A DNA stretch of 64,000 nt, taken from contig NOKP01000001.1 in NCBI GenBank assembly GCA_002682825.1, positions 3,723,296-3,787,295 on the forward strand, written 5' to 3'. A program made the position numbers and the translations under genes. Below, in pieces: positions 21,730 to 33,033 of this stretch. The notes under the pieces were generated by a model. The model was not told where the DNA came from. It ran no database searches and saw only the letters and a list, made by a program, of their open reading frames with translations. The stretch is from Neonectria sp. B-13 (Eukaryota > Ascomycota > Sordariomycetes > Hypocreales > Nectriaceae). Each line of letters begins with the position of its first letter. Position 1 is the first letter of the stretch.

Positions 21730-24184
21730 TCAACCAAGTACTAAGCTTCTTGCTTTCTTCCTTTCATCTTCAGTGAGAACCCAATCAATCCCATCGTCGC
21801 CTTCCAGGGTCATCAGCTCATCCCACTCCTCATCCTCCATGTTCGCAACCATCAGAAGCTGAAGCACCCTCGCGAACACCTCTTTCACGGAGTAGTCGCC
21901 TCGAGAAACCGTGTCCACCATTCCGCTATAGTCCCGCTCGATGCGGATCGCCCCAAAGGCATTGGTACGTCCACTGTAGTTAAGGATTCTCTTCTCCCAT
22001 AGCTTGGACAGGTACCTGGCAGTCATATCTAGCAGCGTGCTGTACGTGCCAGGCGTCATCAGTCGGGCGATGGGCTTCATGAGTTGGTCCCATCCATACT
22101 CGAACCGTCGAGGAACCTGTTCCAGAAGATCCTCTTCGTCCTCGTCGTTTTGTTGGGCAATATCAGTGAGGTCATCCTCGGTCAAAGTATAGTCTACATC
22201 TCGGAAGGTATCGCTCAATACAGGCCGCAGGCGAGACTTGACGACCTGGTTGAAGAGCACTTGTATGCCTTCATTCAAGAGTTCGCTACTCTTGGCAATG
22301 AAAGTGACCTGGAGGTTGTGCAGGGCATTTGCAACAAAGGTGACGTCGCGTTCCAGCGGGAAGGAATCCTTAAGCGGTCCTTCTTGGGCGTCGCTGTGAA
22401 AATCGCCTATGCGGCCGACGATGACTCGGGTAAGATATTCGTTCGCCATGTCAAGACTGTTGATGAGAACAATAAACTGGATGATCTTGTCCTCGGGCGG
22501 GAAGCCTCCCGAGATAACAGCCTTTGGATACGCCTCGTCTCGCATCTTGCGCTGAATCATGCCAATAAAATCGGAACCGAGGACGCGGTCGATGGTGGGG
22601 ACCACCGAGGCAATGACATCTCTGTGTGATGTCGAGATGGACCTTTCAACGACAGCATTCACAATGTACATTACGACGTCAACCGCCATGATGATGTATG
22701 GGGGGTTGCCGTCCATGGACCTGTTCAAGCTAAGGGACAACCCACTGGGATACTCATCCATCTGAAACGCCTTTTCAACAGATCGGCGGAAGAAGAATGT
22801 GGTCATGGCGTTGTATGGTGTTGTCAGCTTGCTAGATACTTTGCGGTATAAGTTCGATTTAAGCAGGACATCTGGTATAACGAGGGGTGCATCTTGTGCC
22901 GTGCTTGGGTCCTGGAACTTGTAAGTAAAGATTGTACGACTAGAAAACCAGCAATCGTGAGCGTACCTGGCACTTCCCGGCGAGGAAGCGGATATATAGT
23001 GACCAACGGCCCAGCATCACAGAAATTTCGTTTAGGAGGCCATCGACCTCCCTCATGTTGACACCTTCATCTTCGCTCTCGCGAGGGTTGTTACCCACTC
23101 CAATGGCGGGCGAGTTCACCCTCGGGGTGCCGCCTCGTGGCGGTGGGGGTAGAAAGCTCTGTACGAGGAACGAGAAGGGATAGCTTTTGACATCTGTCAG
23201 CTTCCGGTCGACCCCTCGCTCGTCGCTCCAGGTGTCGATGACGATGCCGCCTTGGACATCGGCCTCCATCTGCAAACGCTCGATGACCCGGACCATCTTC
23301 CCCGAGCCGTAGTGTCGCTCCACCAGTCCACCATGGGATTCCACGATGCGCGCGATGTGCTCAAAGAGCTTCGATAGGGCATTGGCGTAGAAGAAGCCTT
23401 CGTTCCGCACCTGGCCGCCCACGGTGTCCTTCAGCGTTGCTCGTGCTTCACTCGCCACTCCCTGACAGACGTATCGTCCATATACGTCCAGGCCGACATC
23501 GGCTCTGCCGATCAAGGGGAACAGCTTGAAGAACCGCGTGACCTTTATTTCGTCCTTCTCCGCCGCCGCCTTCTCAAACTCCCTCAGGAAGAGGCCACAC
23601 AGGCTCTCCTTCGCATCCTCGAGCGTCACCCATGGGGGGTCGGGCACCTCGACGCTGGGTACTATACTGGCCGCAAAAGGTCCCTTGATAATCTCGACTG
23701 GCACCTTGCTCGCCCTGGACAGGTATCCGGCCGCCGCCTCCCAGTCCTGGGGAGCGCCCATGGAGCCCACGACGCCGTTGACACAGGCCTTGAGCTCGGC
23801 CACCTGCTCCACCACCCCGAGCGTGTTCTCGACGCGGCTCTTCTCCAGGTCCAGCTCTTTGACCTTGTCGCTCAACCGGCCGGCTGTGTCCGCTGCGCCG
23901 GCCAGCATGTCGTTGCCCACCGAGCGCGCGGCGATGACCTGCGCACCGAGCCCAGCCCGCAGCAAGTCCAGTCGGCCGAGGTCGCGGGAGAGGTCGGCCT
24001 GGGATGCGACGAGGGCATCGAGACGGGTAGTTATGGAGCTCTCGGCCGCGTGAAGAGCTGCCAGCGCATTGCGAATCTCGGCCTCGCTGGTGGCATTCTG
24101 GAGCGTCGAGGTGGGGAGGTGGGCGACGGTGTGGTCGTTGTCGGGAGGGTGCGAGAGGCCGTTCGGGAGGGCTGTCATGGTCAT
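21730..24184 (-). CDS. COG4: Conserved oligomeric Golgi complex subunit 4
   Basis: Subunit of the COG tethering complex (lobe A), which acts in retrograde vesicle docking at the Golgi and binds SNAREs and Sly1. Exons: 24184-22967 and 22911-21730; 55-bp intron; 799 aa. The N-terminal 150 residues are helical and coiled-coil-like (ITTRLDALVASQADLSRDL, ELDLEKSRVENTLGVVEQV), as in CATCHR proteins. The middle has WEAAAGYLSRASKVP and RFFKLFPLIGRADVGLDVYG. The junction rebuilds LAGKCQDPSTAQ using the CCAG acceptor; an alternative AAG acceptor 6 nt upstream would add two residues. The C-terminal block SSKLTTPYNAMTTFFFRRSVEKAFQ is strongly family-like. Two in-frame ATGs open the gene; the first was taken. 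Confidence 0.92.
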
Positions 24185-24633
24185 TGGAGGCGTCCGGATG
24201 GCGGTCGCATCGCTGCCTGAGCTCTTCGTCGGGGCGGGTAACTGGCTTTCGTGGAGATGTTGACGTCGAAGTGGAAGCTGTTTCTCTCACACTGCGCACC
24301 TAAGATACCGGGTATTAGTGACACGCAGCCAGACCTCCCCACCTTAGAGCTGTAACATGCTTCGCCCTTGCTACTTTGCTACGGCGCTTACCCTGCACCA
24401 TTCCCGTGGCCCAGCGTTTTCTTATATACTAATTTCATCGTACGCAGACTACAAATCAATCCGTGCACACGACTATGCCGAGAATCTGGCCGTTGAAATC
24501 CGAAACTTGTCATAACATTACTCGTTCGCCTTTAAATATTCCTATAGTAGTCGCTATGCAACCAAGCCACATGTTTATACACAGTATAATTGTACAATGT
24601 TTTCCCTTAATACCCTCTACCCCTGATCTTGCC
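24185..24633. other. Intergenic region COG4 / PMR1, AT-richer
   Basis: About 450 bp: COG4 leader and promoter plus the PMR1 3' flank (same strand). It is AT-richer than its surroundings at about 24430-24620. No gene seen. Confidence 0.5.
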
Positions 24634-27600
24634 TCATACCGCCTGGCTGTAACCACTGCCAAAACGCCGTTGCCTGTACTTTAGATATTTCCTCAGCTCG
24701 TCTGCCCAGAACACTGTACTGCATAGAAGAACTAGTTGCACAAGATCGAGTAGTCCGATGGCTTCCGTCTGGAAAGTCTCCTGAAGCCAAGGGAAGTAGA
24801 TGACGAGCAACTGGCCAGCCAAGCTGAGGGACACAGCCCAGTTGAATAGATTGTTGGAAAAGAGTCCAACCTCGCCCCGTAGCACTGATTTCGATTCAGA
24901 ACGGCAACTAAGCGCATTGAACATGTCGAACAGGACGAAGCAGGTAAATGTCATGGTTGTATCGCGTCGCGTGACCTGGCCATCCGCAAGCATCTCGCGC
25001 CTGTATATGAGCATCGTGCCCAGGGTAATGATTGCGGCAGACGTGAGAACCCGAGTGATGAGTGCTCGGGTGAGGACCGGGTCCCCTCGCCTTCGTGGAG
25101 GTTTGTTCATGACGTCGGGATCTACCTTTTCGACGCCCAGAGACTGCGCAGGAGGGCCATCCATGATGATGTCTGCTATGGTTAGCCGGGCTCAACCGCC
25201 AGGTGCAAAATTTGGACTTACTGATCCAGAGGATCTGCATCGCATTCAAGGGCGACTTGAATCCGAAACAGGTGCAGATGAGGACGAGTGCCAAGCTAGC
25301 TGCACTCGTGCTCAGCTGGAACGTCAGGAAGTTCTGAATGTTGTTGAATATGCCCTTGCCCTCCTCAATAGCATGTAGAATAGTAGAAAAGTCATCGTCC
25401 GTTAGGATCATATCCGATGCTTCTTTGGCAACGTCTGTTCCATGTCGTCCCATAGAGATACCGATATCAGCCCTCTTCAGCGCAGGCGCATCATTCACGC
25501 CGTCACCAGTCATGGCAACAATATCGCCCCTCGACTGGAGTGCCTGGATGATCTTCAATTTGTGGTCAGGGTTCGTTCGCGCGAAGATAGTCGTGTGCTG
25601 CATGGCCTCTGCGAGCTCCTCCTCAGACATCCTGTCGACCTCATCACCGCGAAGAACAGATCTAACAGTCCCCTGGCCGCTTGCATGACCGCTAGGAACT
25701 GCGATATTCATGCCCAATTGTTTGCCAATAGCCAGGGCTGTAGTTTCAGCATCTCCCGTGATCATGATGACCTTGACGCCTCCCCGCATTAGCCGCCTGA
25801 TTGAACGACCAACACCGGGTCGGGGAGGATCGCGCATTCCAACAAGACCAGCAAAGGTGAGACCCTTGTAGATATCCTCAGGAGACTGAGAAGACGGGCT
25901 ATCGCTCCGACCCATGCCAGGAGCATTGCGTGCTGACCGGCTTTTATGAGATTTAGACACTGCACCACTCGCAAACGCCAGGACGCGGAGTCCCTGTACA
26001 GCCATGGCCTCTGCAGCCTGCAGAGCTTCTTGGCGACGAGTTGAGTCCAGAATGATTTCTCTGCCATCCCGTTCGAGATATGTATCACACGCGACGAGAA
26101 TCTTCTCGATGGAGCCCTTCATATAAGCGTATTCCTTGTCGCCCTTAGTGTCGGATCCGATTGTGACACCCATCCATTTGCGTTCCGAGCTGAATGGCGT
26201 TTCGCTGACCCGAGGGCCAAGGGAGTCCCTGACATCATGCTCCTTGAACCGGTCAAGTAGGTCTAGCATGGCCACATCAGTCGGTTGACCAACCCAACGA
26301 GTGTAGGTAGATGCTTCGTCGCGTCCCAGGGTTGAGGACAAGACAGCCGAGGCCGCTGCACCGTGCTCTGTGTACTTTTGTGCAAGTCGCGCGTTGTTAG
26401 CGACATTTCCGATTCGAAGTACTCGCTGAGTGGCTGGGTTAACGTCTGGACTCGTCTCGGAGGCCTCGTTGTCGGCGTCAACGTGGACAGCCTCCGATTC
26501 TCCAAAGTACCACATCCTGGTGGTTGTCATGTGGTTTGTGGTCAGGGTACCTGGTTAGATATATTAGCCACGCTCGTCTGAGGGGAGAATAAACCCATTT
26601 ACCAGTCTTGTCAGTGCACACGACATTCACAGAACCCAGTGTCTCAACCTTGGGCATCCTGCGTACGATCGCATTGTGCCTAGCCATGCGGTGCACCCCG
26701 AGAGCCAAGGTAACGGTGACGATGATGGGCAAACCTTCTGGAATGGCTGCAACCGCCAGAGAAATGGAGATCTGGAAAATTTCCAGAAGCTGCTTTCCCT
26801 GCAACCAGCCAACCATTGAGATTAGGCCAATTACCACGAATGAGGCCTTGCTGAGCTGCGAGCCAAGATCATCCATTGACAGCTGAAGAGGTGAGCGCGG
26901 ACTCTCCGTGCCAGACACACTGGTGGCAATGGTGCCGAAATGCGTCTGTCCCCCGGTGGCGAAGACGATGCCCTGGCCGTGACCAGACTTAATCAATGTG
27001 CCCATATACGCAACGTTGTGTGTGCCCTCTCCTCCAGCGGGGTCATCATGCTCAGAGGGCGACAAGGAGACGGGCCGGGGATGCTGAAGCTTCTCGAAGC
27101 CGTACGAGGCAAATCCCCTTCGACGCGCATCAGGTGTTACTCTCACAGGCTCAGTCTCGCCTGTCAGGTTCGATACGTCGATGCTCAGGTCGGCAGCCTT
27201 GGTGACTCGAATATCGGCCGGAATACGGTCTCCAGTTGTGAAGAGAACCAAATCGCCGGGAACCAGCTGGGAAGCCATAACTTTGGAGGAGGTTGCATCT
27301 AACACATCGCTAATTGGAGTGACTGAGCCGGGAGAAGGGGCGGCTGAATCGCCTGCGCTGTCGGAGGTCGGGGGCCATGTGGAGGACTTGCCCAAGGTGC
27401 TGTCGAACCTCGACTGGCCACGCACCAAATGGGCATGATTCGGGACGAGATTGTTGAGCGCCTCAATGGATTTTTCGGATCGATATTCTTGGATAAAGCC
27501 AACTGATACCACAATCGTAACGGCTACTGTGATGCTGATCGCATCATCCATGTTCCCTAGCAACATCGAGGCGCCTGCCGACACGAGTAGAAGTAAAATA

Positions 27601-28019
27601 AGGGGCTCTTGGAACTGCTTGACGAAGCGCAACCACAGTGGCTCCGGCTCTTCGTGGGGGATCTCGTTGGGTCCATATTCGCCGAGTCGGGTGAGGGCTT
27701 CGGTCGGGGTAAGGCCATGGGTTAAGGAGGTTCGTAGGTTTGCGGCCGCCTCACTCGGAGTCATGAAGGAGAAATTGTCTGCTACGCTCTGGGAAAGGGA
27801 TTAGCAAGAAGGGGGCATTGCGAGCCAAGCGGTCGTTTGGAAGAGGCTCACCCGAGCATGAGCAGAGGTTGTTCGAACATGGCGGACTGGTCGACGGGAT
27901 CGTTTTGCATCGTCGGTTGAATCGGTTGAATCGGTGGCGAGACCGGTGATGGTTGGGATGCTGGTCGGCAGGAGAGACTGGTTTCCCGGGCCGTCGCGCC
28001 CGCTCCATGGCAGCTGCAT
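24634..28019 (-). CDS. PMR1: Golgi Ca2+/Mn2+ P-type ATPase (PMR1/SPCA)
   Basis: P2A ATPase that loads Ca2+ and Mn2+ into the Golgi, needed for glycosylation and secretion. Exons: 28019-27852, 27788-26603, 26550-25222, 25172-24634; introns 63, 52 and 49 bp; 1073 aa. Motifs: NLTGETEP in the actuator domain, PEGLP (about 406-410) in M4, and phosphorylation motif DKTGT with Asp449, split by intron 2. Then come KGSIEKIL near the nucleotide site, [18 protein letters not shown], and [21 protein letters not shown] in the hinge. The blocks [17 protein letters not shown] and [12 protein letters not shown] are typical of SPCA rather than SERCA. A roughly 40-residue Ser/Pro/Thr-rich insert lies in the actuator domain (after VRGQSRF). 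The first exon, encoding a 56-residue low-complexity cytosolic N-terminus, is the least certain part. Confidence 0.93.
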
Positions 28020-29713
28020 CTTCGAGATCGCGCAGATGGCCTCGTCACGATGGTAGAGGGAGAGAGGGACGGGGAGGGAGCATGGGCGATCAAGGGTCGA
28101 TCAAGCAACCGATGTGGCAGGTCATGAGAAGGGGAAAGCCGGACAAAACGAAGGAGGCAAGAACATGAGCAGCTCGACTCGGAGCTGCCACAAAAGAAAG
28201 AGCCAAAATCGCAAAGAGGGCGATTCAGGTTCGTTGGCGGTAGGAACAAGATTAAAAGAAGGGGAAGGGATGGATGGACCAGCAAAAAGTCAAGTAATGA
28301 AAACAGAGAGCGGCCAACGGAGTACGAGTACGGATCCCTGGTGCCGGATTCTGGAGGTCGAGGTGTCCATAAGGCTTGTCCTGTGAGCCAAAATCGGGGC
28401 TAGTGTATTTGCAGGGCGTAAACTTCGCATTGGCTGAGCTGGCGGGGGCCTGGAGCGAGGCTGCCAGGGGTTTGCAGGAGTTGCTGCGGCCAATAGGTTT
28501 ACTTGCTGGTCGTACTTGAAGGCCGTGCCAAGCCCGGTAATGCTGGCCCCAGCTGCCAGCGGGAGGAGGCTTGCAGGAGGCCTGGAGGGCCGTGGTTCAT
28601 GAGCCACAGCTCACTGTACAAATGAATGTATGAGAGAGAGAAGGACTTCGATATGTGCTATCACGAATGATGGCAGCGGCACAGCTTTTGTTGTTCACCC
28701 CTACGTAGCAGCCTGTTGCGGGCCATTTTTGGGTTGCACTGCTTAGTCTCGGCATAAACCCTCCCAGATGCTAATTACGGGGTAGAGACAGCCGACCTGT
28801 AGTGTTAATACGTACATGTGCAGCTAAGGAGAAGTTTCCGAGACTCAATTCAAGGCTTGACGGCGATTACTTGGGAGTAAGCCTCCACGCCCACTGAGGG
28901 GTGCCATTGTCGATATGTTTTGGGATTTAATGGGTTGTCCACGGTAGTAATAACGACTATGTTGCGAAAGGAATGGAAGCGTATAACTTAGTTTACTAGT
29001 CCGTATATTAGGAAGATGTGCAGAGGTGAGAGGGCTTCAGTGCTTAATGGAACATTTCCCCAGTCCCAGTCCTTTGCTCCCCTATCGTGATTGGCTTAAA
29101 TCCGGTGCTACGCCTCAAACCCGCACGGAGATTGGCTTTTTCCGAAAGCGGCGGCTCGCTGTCAGCGCCGCCCGAGAGCCCCAGGGCCGGAGGGGGTCGT
29201 GCTGTGCCGCAGTGGGCGGGTGAGCCACTCGCTCGTCAGGCCCCCAGCCACGCCATTTACCGCTGGTGAAGAGTGACCAGGCCACATCCCCTCAAGGTCT
29301 AGGTCCCAGTCCCAGTCCCGAGTCCCCCAACGTGAAATTTCCCTTCAACCCCGTCGCGACATCCCGCATCAACGCCCTCCGCCTCTTGCTCCCCGTTGCC
29401 GTCGCCGTCGCCATCGGCTCCGGCCCTCGTCGCTGCAGACCTCCTCGCCGCGCGCGATTGCCTCTCCGTCGCTTCATGCATTTGCGCAGCCCCGACCGCG
29501 CGTAGAGCAATCCCGCCCGCCACTGCGCTTGTTTATCCGCCCGGACGCGCCCCCTGGTCCTGTGTTTACCCACACCACTCTCGCTCCCTCCAGGTCGACC
29601 TCCCGCACCTCTTCCCCTCCGAACCATCGTCATACCTTGCTATTCGACACCTGCCTGTCGCTGCAAACTACTTCCTTCGTCTCTCGCGCATCGCGTCGTC
29701 TCGCGCCAGCACT
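28020..29713. promoter_or_regulatory. Divergent promoter region PMR1 / RAD21
   Basis: About 1.7 kb between the divergent starts. The PMR1 side (28020-28300) is purine-rich on the plus strand, that is, pyrimidine-rich in the PMR1 sense. The RAD21 leader (29300-29713) is a CT-rich fungal-type leader with a CCCAGT triplet repeat near 29304-29322. The middle has an AT-richer stretch (28640-29000). No gene supported. Confidence 0.45.
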
Positions 29714-31658
29714 ATGTTTTACTCAGAGACACTCCTCCAGAAGAGCGGGCCGCTCGCCCGCGTCTGGCTCTCCGCCAACCTCGAGCGCAAGCTCTCCAAG
29801 AACCACATCCTGCAGTCCAATGTCACGGACAGCGTGGAAGCTATTATTACGCCTAACCAGGCACCGATGGCCTTGCGACTAAGCGGCCAGCTGCTGCTTG
29901 GTGTGGTCAGAATCTATCAGCGCAAGACGCGTTACTTGTTAGATGATTGCAACGAAGCCATGATGAAGATTAAAATGGTTCGTCCAACCCCCGTTTCCCC
30001 TTCAGACGCGCGATACTAACCGCTTCCAGGCATTCCGATCCAGCGGAAACAATGATATGGCCGTTAACTTGCAGATCCCCAATCGTGAAGCGCTCTTGCT
30101 TCCGGACCGCATAACGCCTTACGACAACTTCGAACTACCACCTCCGCCAGATGCCTCATGGCTCTTGTCGCAGGTTGATGATGTGGCCGCGAACCCAATC
30201 GGTCGCAAGGGTCGCGCCAGCAACAACCGAGACATTAACCTGCAGGAGGACTACAACAACAGCCAGTTCCCTAACGATAATCTCGGTCTGGACGAGGACG
30301 CGTTGACGCACATGGATGACCTAGACCTTCAGCTAGACTTTGGAATCCCGGGGATGGGAGACACCAGCCAGACTGTCGAAATTGGTCGACGAGCGTCAGT
30401 AGCCCCCTCCGTGGAGGATGACATTTTCAGCGAACATGACTTGATGCCCCGCCACAAAGACGGCGCGGATGGGGAGACTACCTTGGACTTGGGCGGTGAC
30501 GGCGTTGTGATCGCTGATGAAGAGGGAGACATTCCCATGGCCGACGAAGACTTCAACTTCAACCCCCATGACCAGTCTGCCATGCCTGAGATGACTGCGG
30601 CTCCCGAGATCGACCGCAGGATCCGCATCTCGGAATCGCCTCTTTCTGACATCGACGAGGAGTTCGCAAAAGAGGTCGAGGCCGAGTATACTATGCACCA
30701 CCAGACAGATCTTTATGAGCCCGATGAGGAGACGGAGCACACCCTAGTCCGACGACCCGCCCAACGCTCCAAAAAGCAGAAGATCCTGACCCCTGACGAA
30801 GAGATCGCCCTCTCAAGCAACCACATTAAGCGACAACAAGCAAACCGCGAGAACATTATCAAGGCTGCGTCGTTTCTTCCCCGTGATCCATTCTTGCTGG
30901 CCTTGATGGACATGCAGAAGACCGGTGGCTTTGTTTCTTCTATCATGATGGAGGGACGAAGCGCTGCCTGGGCTCCGGAACTCCGAGGAATGCTCTCTCT
31001 GGATGCTGTTCGTGGCATGAATGAGCTCAAGCGAAAGCGGGATAGCGGAATTGCCGATGTGGATAGCGACCAAGGCGCCTCCAAATCGCCACGCCTAGAG
31101 CTTGGCGACGATACCGACTTTGGTCTTGATGGGGGTGCTCTGGGCAACCAGAGTGTCGCTGCCGATGGAACAATCCTCGAAATCCCCGCCGACGATGGCA
31201 TGATCCCTGGGGATGGTGACCACGCCGAGCGTGAGATTGGCAGCCCCATGCCCGCCTTTGACGAGACGACCATGCCTCTGGTGCACCCAGCTGACAGTGG
31301 CCCCGTTTCTCTTGGCACGAAGCATGCCGTTCATATCCTCCGCGACCTCTTTGGCGCCGAAGCTGCAAACAGCCCCGACAAGCGAAAGAAGACGTCCGTT
31401 GTCTTCCAGGACCTTCTCCCCGAGAAGCAGACCACCAAGGCCGAGGCCACCAAGATGTTCTTCGAGTGCCTCGTACTCGCCACAAAGGACGCCATCAAGG
31501 TCGAGCAGGGCGCTGGATTGGGAGACCCCATCCGAGTACGAGGAAAGCGTGGTCTTTGGGGAGACTGGGCCGAGAAGGAAGCCGGTGGTGAGATCGCCCA
31601 CGAGAACGAGCCCGAGCCTGCTGCAGTCAGCGCCCCTACCGTGGCTGTGTCGGCTTAA
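29714..31658 (+). CDS. RAD21: Cohesin alpha-kleisin Rad21/Mcd1 (Scc1)
   Basis: Kleisin subunit that bridges the Smc1-Smc3 heads in cohesin and is cut by separase at anaphase. Exons: 29714-29977 and 30030-31658; 52-bp intron with an ACTAAC branch site; 630 aa. The N-terminal Rad21/Rec8 domain is unmistakable: MFYSETLLQKSGPLARVWLS, then SVEAIITPNQAPMALRLSGQ, LLLGVVRIYQRK and YLLDDCNEAMMKIKM. The acidic middle contains TVEIGRR (203-209), matching the ExxR separase consensus and resembling the yeast Scc1 sites, and a second candidate PEIDRR (about 280-285). The C-terminal winged helix (TKAEATKMFFECLVLATKDA, about 550-600) contacts Smc1. Mitotic Rad21 rather than Rec8 is favoured by overall similarity. 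Confidence 0.95.
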
Positions 31659-32411
31659 TTGGATACGACACACGCCACCGTGTTGGCATTATAACGAAGA
31701 CTCAAGGGCGGCATGTTTGGTCATGTAAAGTATTGGATTCATGCATTCTGGGGCAGTTGGCTGTCTGTCGAGGTCGTCCATCTGGCGTTGCCGGCGTTTA
31801 AGGAGATACCATGGCATGTGGGACTCGGATCCATGGTTCGGGAAAAGGGGAATTGTGCGTGGACCGAGGTCGAACTTCAATTATTGTTTGTCAAGAGAGG
31901 CTTGTTGGTCGCTCTGTAGGTAGTCGGAAGAATTCAGACTAAAGGTATACAAGAGAATCATTTTGAACGTACTCAGAAAGCTGAGCACCTGCTACTTGCG
32001 TCCCTGGTTACTCTGGGACACGTTGTGACACTAACAGTTAAGGAGGAGTTTATACCCGACGTATGGACGTAGATAAGCTACAGCCACTACCATCCGAGTG
32101 GCACGTACAATCGCAGCTCGCTGATGGACATGAGAGCATAGGAAAGCGTCGACTTGTTCGCGAACGCGTAGAACGCGTCTTGTTCGTTTGAGAGGTTGTT
32201 GCCCCGCTATTAGCACCCCACGTACCGCTATGATCTCATTTGAGTATTTGTTTCCCCTCCATCCGTATCTCGACGCAGGCACCGACTTTCTCCAACCGTC
32301 GATCACAAGCTACCTTACATCTGGGCAACGTCACCGAGCCCTTTCGAATCACATCTTGAGTTCTCAACGTGCATCTTCATCGCCCGCTCATCCAAACACA
32401 CCGCCGTCACC
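31659..32411. promoter_or_regulatory. RAD21 3' flank and tubulin cofactor A promoter with paired ACGCGT
   Basis: About 750 bp. Two ACGCGT boxes (32164-32169, 32173-32178) lie 9 bp apart, next to a TTCGCGAA palindrome (32157-32164) and flanked on both sides by CTTGTTCG. They are about 240 bp before the cofactor A start. No gene seen. Confidence 0.4.
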
Positions 32412-32852
32412 ATGCCTCCGCCATCGCAGCTCGCCATTGCTACCAACTCCCTCACCCGCCTGCTCAAAGAGGAGGCGTCATACCACAAGGAGCTGGCGCA
32501 GCAGGAGGCTCAGATCAAGAGCCTGCAGGAGAAGATCGAGAACGGACAGGGCAACGAGGATGGCAATGGCGAGTTCATGCTCAAGCAACACGTTAGTAAA
32601 CCCCGCGTTTCCTCTCCCCTCCTTGCCAGGCCATGGCGAGAATGTGTGCTAACTGAGGTGATTGTTCAGCAAACCGCCGTCGAGCAAACCAAAGGCGTCT
32701 TCGTGTCCTTGAGGGAGCGAATCGAGGCCGCCGTCATCAAGCTGGAAGACCAGATTCAGGTGAGGGAGCAGAGTGGCGCACCCGAGCAGGAGTTGGAAGC
32801 GGCCAAGGCTACTCTTGCGCAGGCCAAGGCGGAGCAGAGTGGTTCATCATGA
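32412..32852 (+). CDS. Tubulin-specific chaperone A (tubulin-folding cofactor A)
   Basis: Small all-helical chaperone that binds beta-tubulin released from the cytosolic chaperonin (yeast Rbl2, human TBCA). Exons: 32412-32591 and 32670-32852; 78-bp intron with a GCTAAC branch site; 120 aa, normal for the family. The product begins MPPPSQLAIATNSLTRLLKE and continues with ASYHKELAQQEAQIKSLQEKI, then QTAVEQTKGVFVSLRERIEA and a helical tail rich in Ala/Glu/Lys. The intron is a multiple of three and free of in-frame stops, so unspliced RNA would encode a 146-aa form with a 26-residue insert. The insert is proline/arginine-rich and unlike the helical fold, so splicing is the sensible reading. Confidence 0.9.
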   Translation: MPPPSQLAIATNSLTRLLKEEASYHKELAQQEAQIKSLQEKIENGQGNEDGNGEFMLKQHVSKPRVSSPLLARPWRECVLTEVIVQQTAVEQTKGVFVSLRERIEAAVIKLEDQIQVREQSGAPEQELEAAKATLAQAKAEQSGSS

Positions 32853-33033
32853 GGAACACGACCGGAGAGCCTCACTGTGGGACGGGGTATGACGGAACGA
32901 ATCGATACCATTATGATCAATAATCAATACGATGATAAAACAGCATGAGGCGCCTAGAACTTGAGAAATCCGAGGGTATCTTGAAAACTAGTGGCACGAG
33001 GTTCGTTGCATCGAACCAAGGCCTTTCCGAGGC

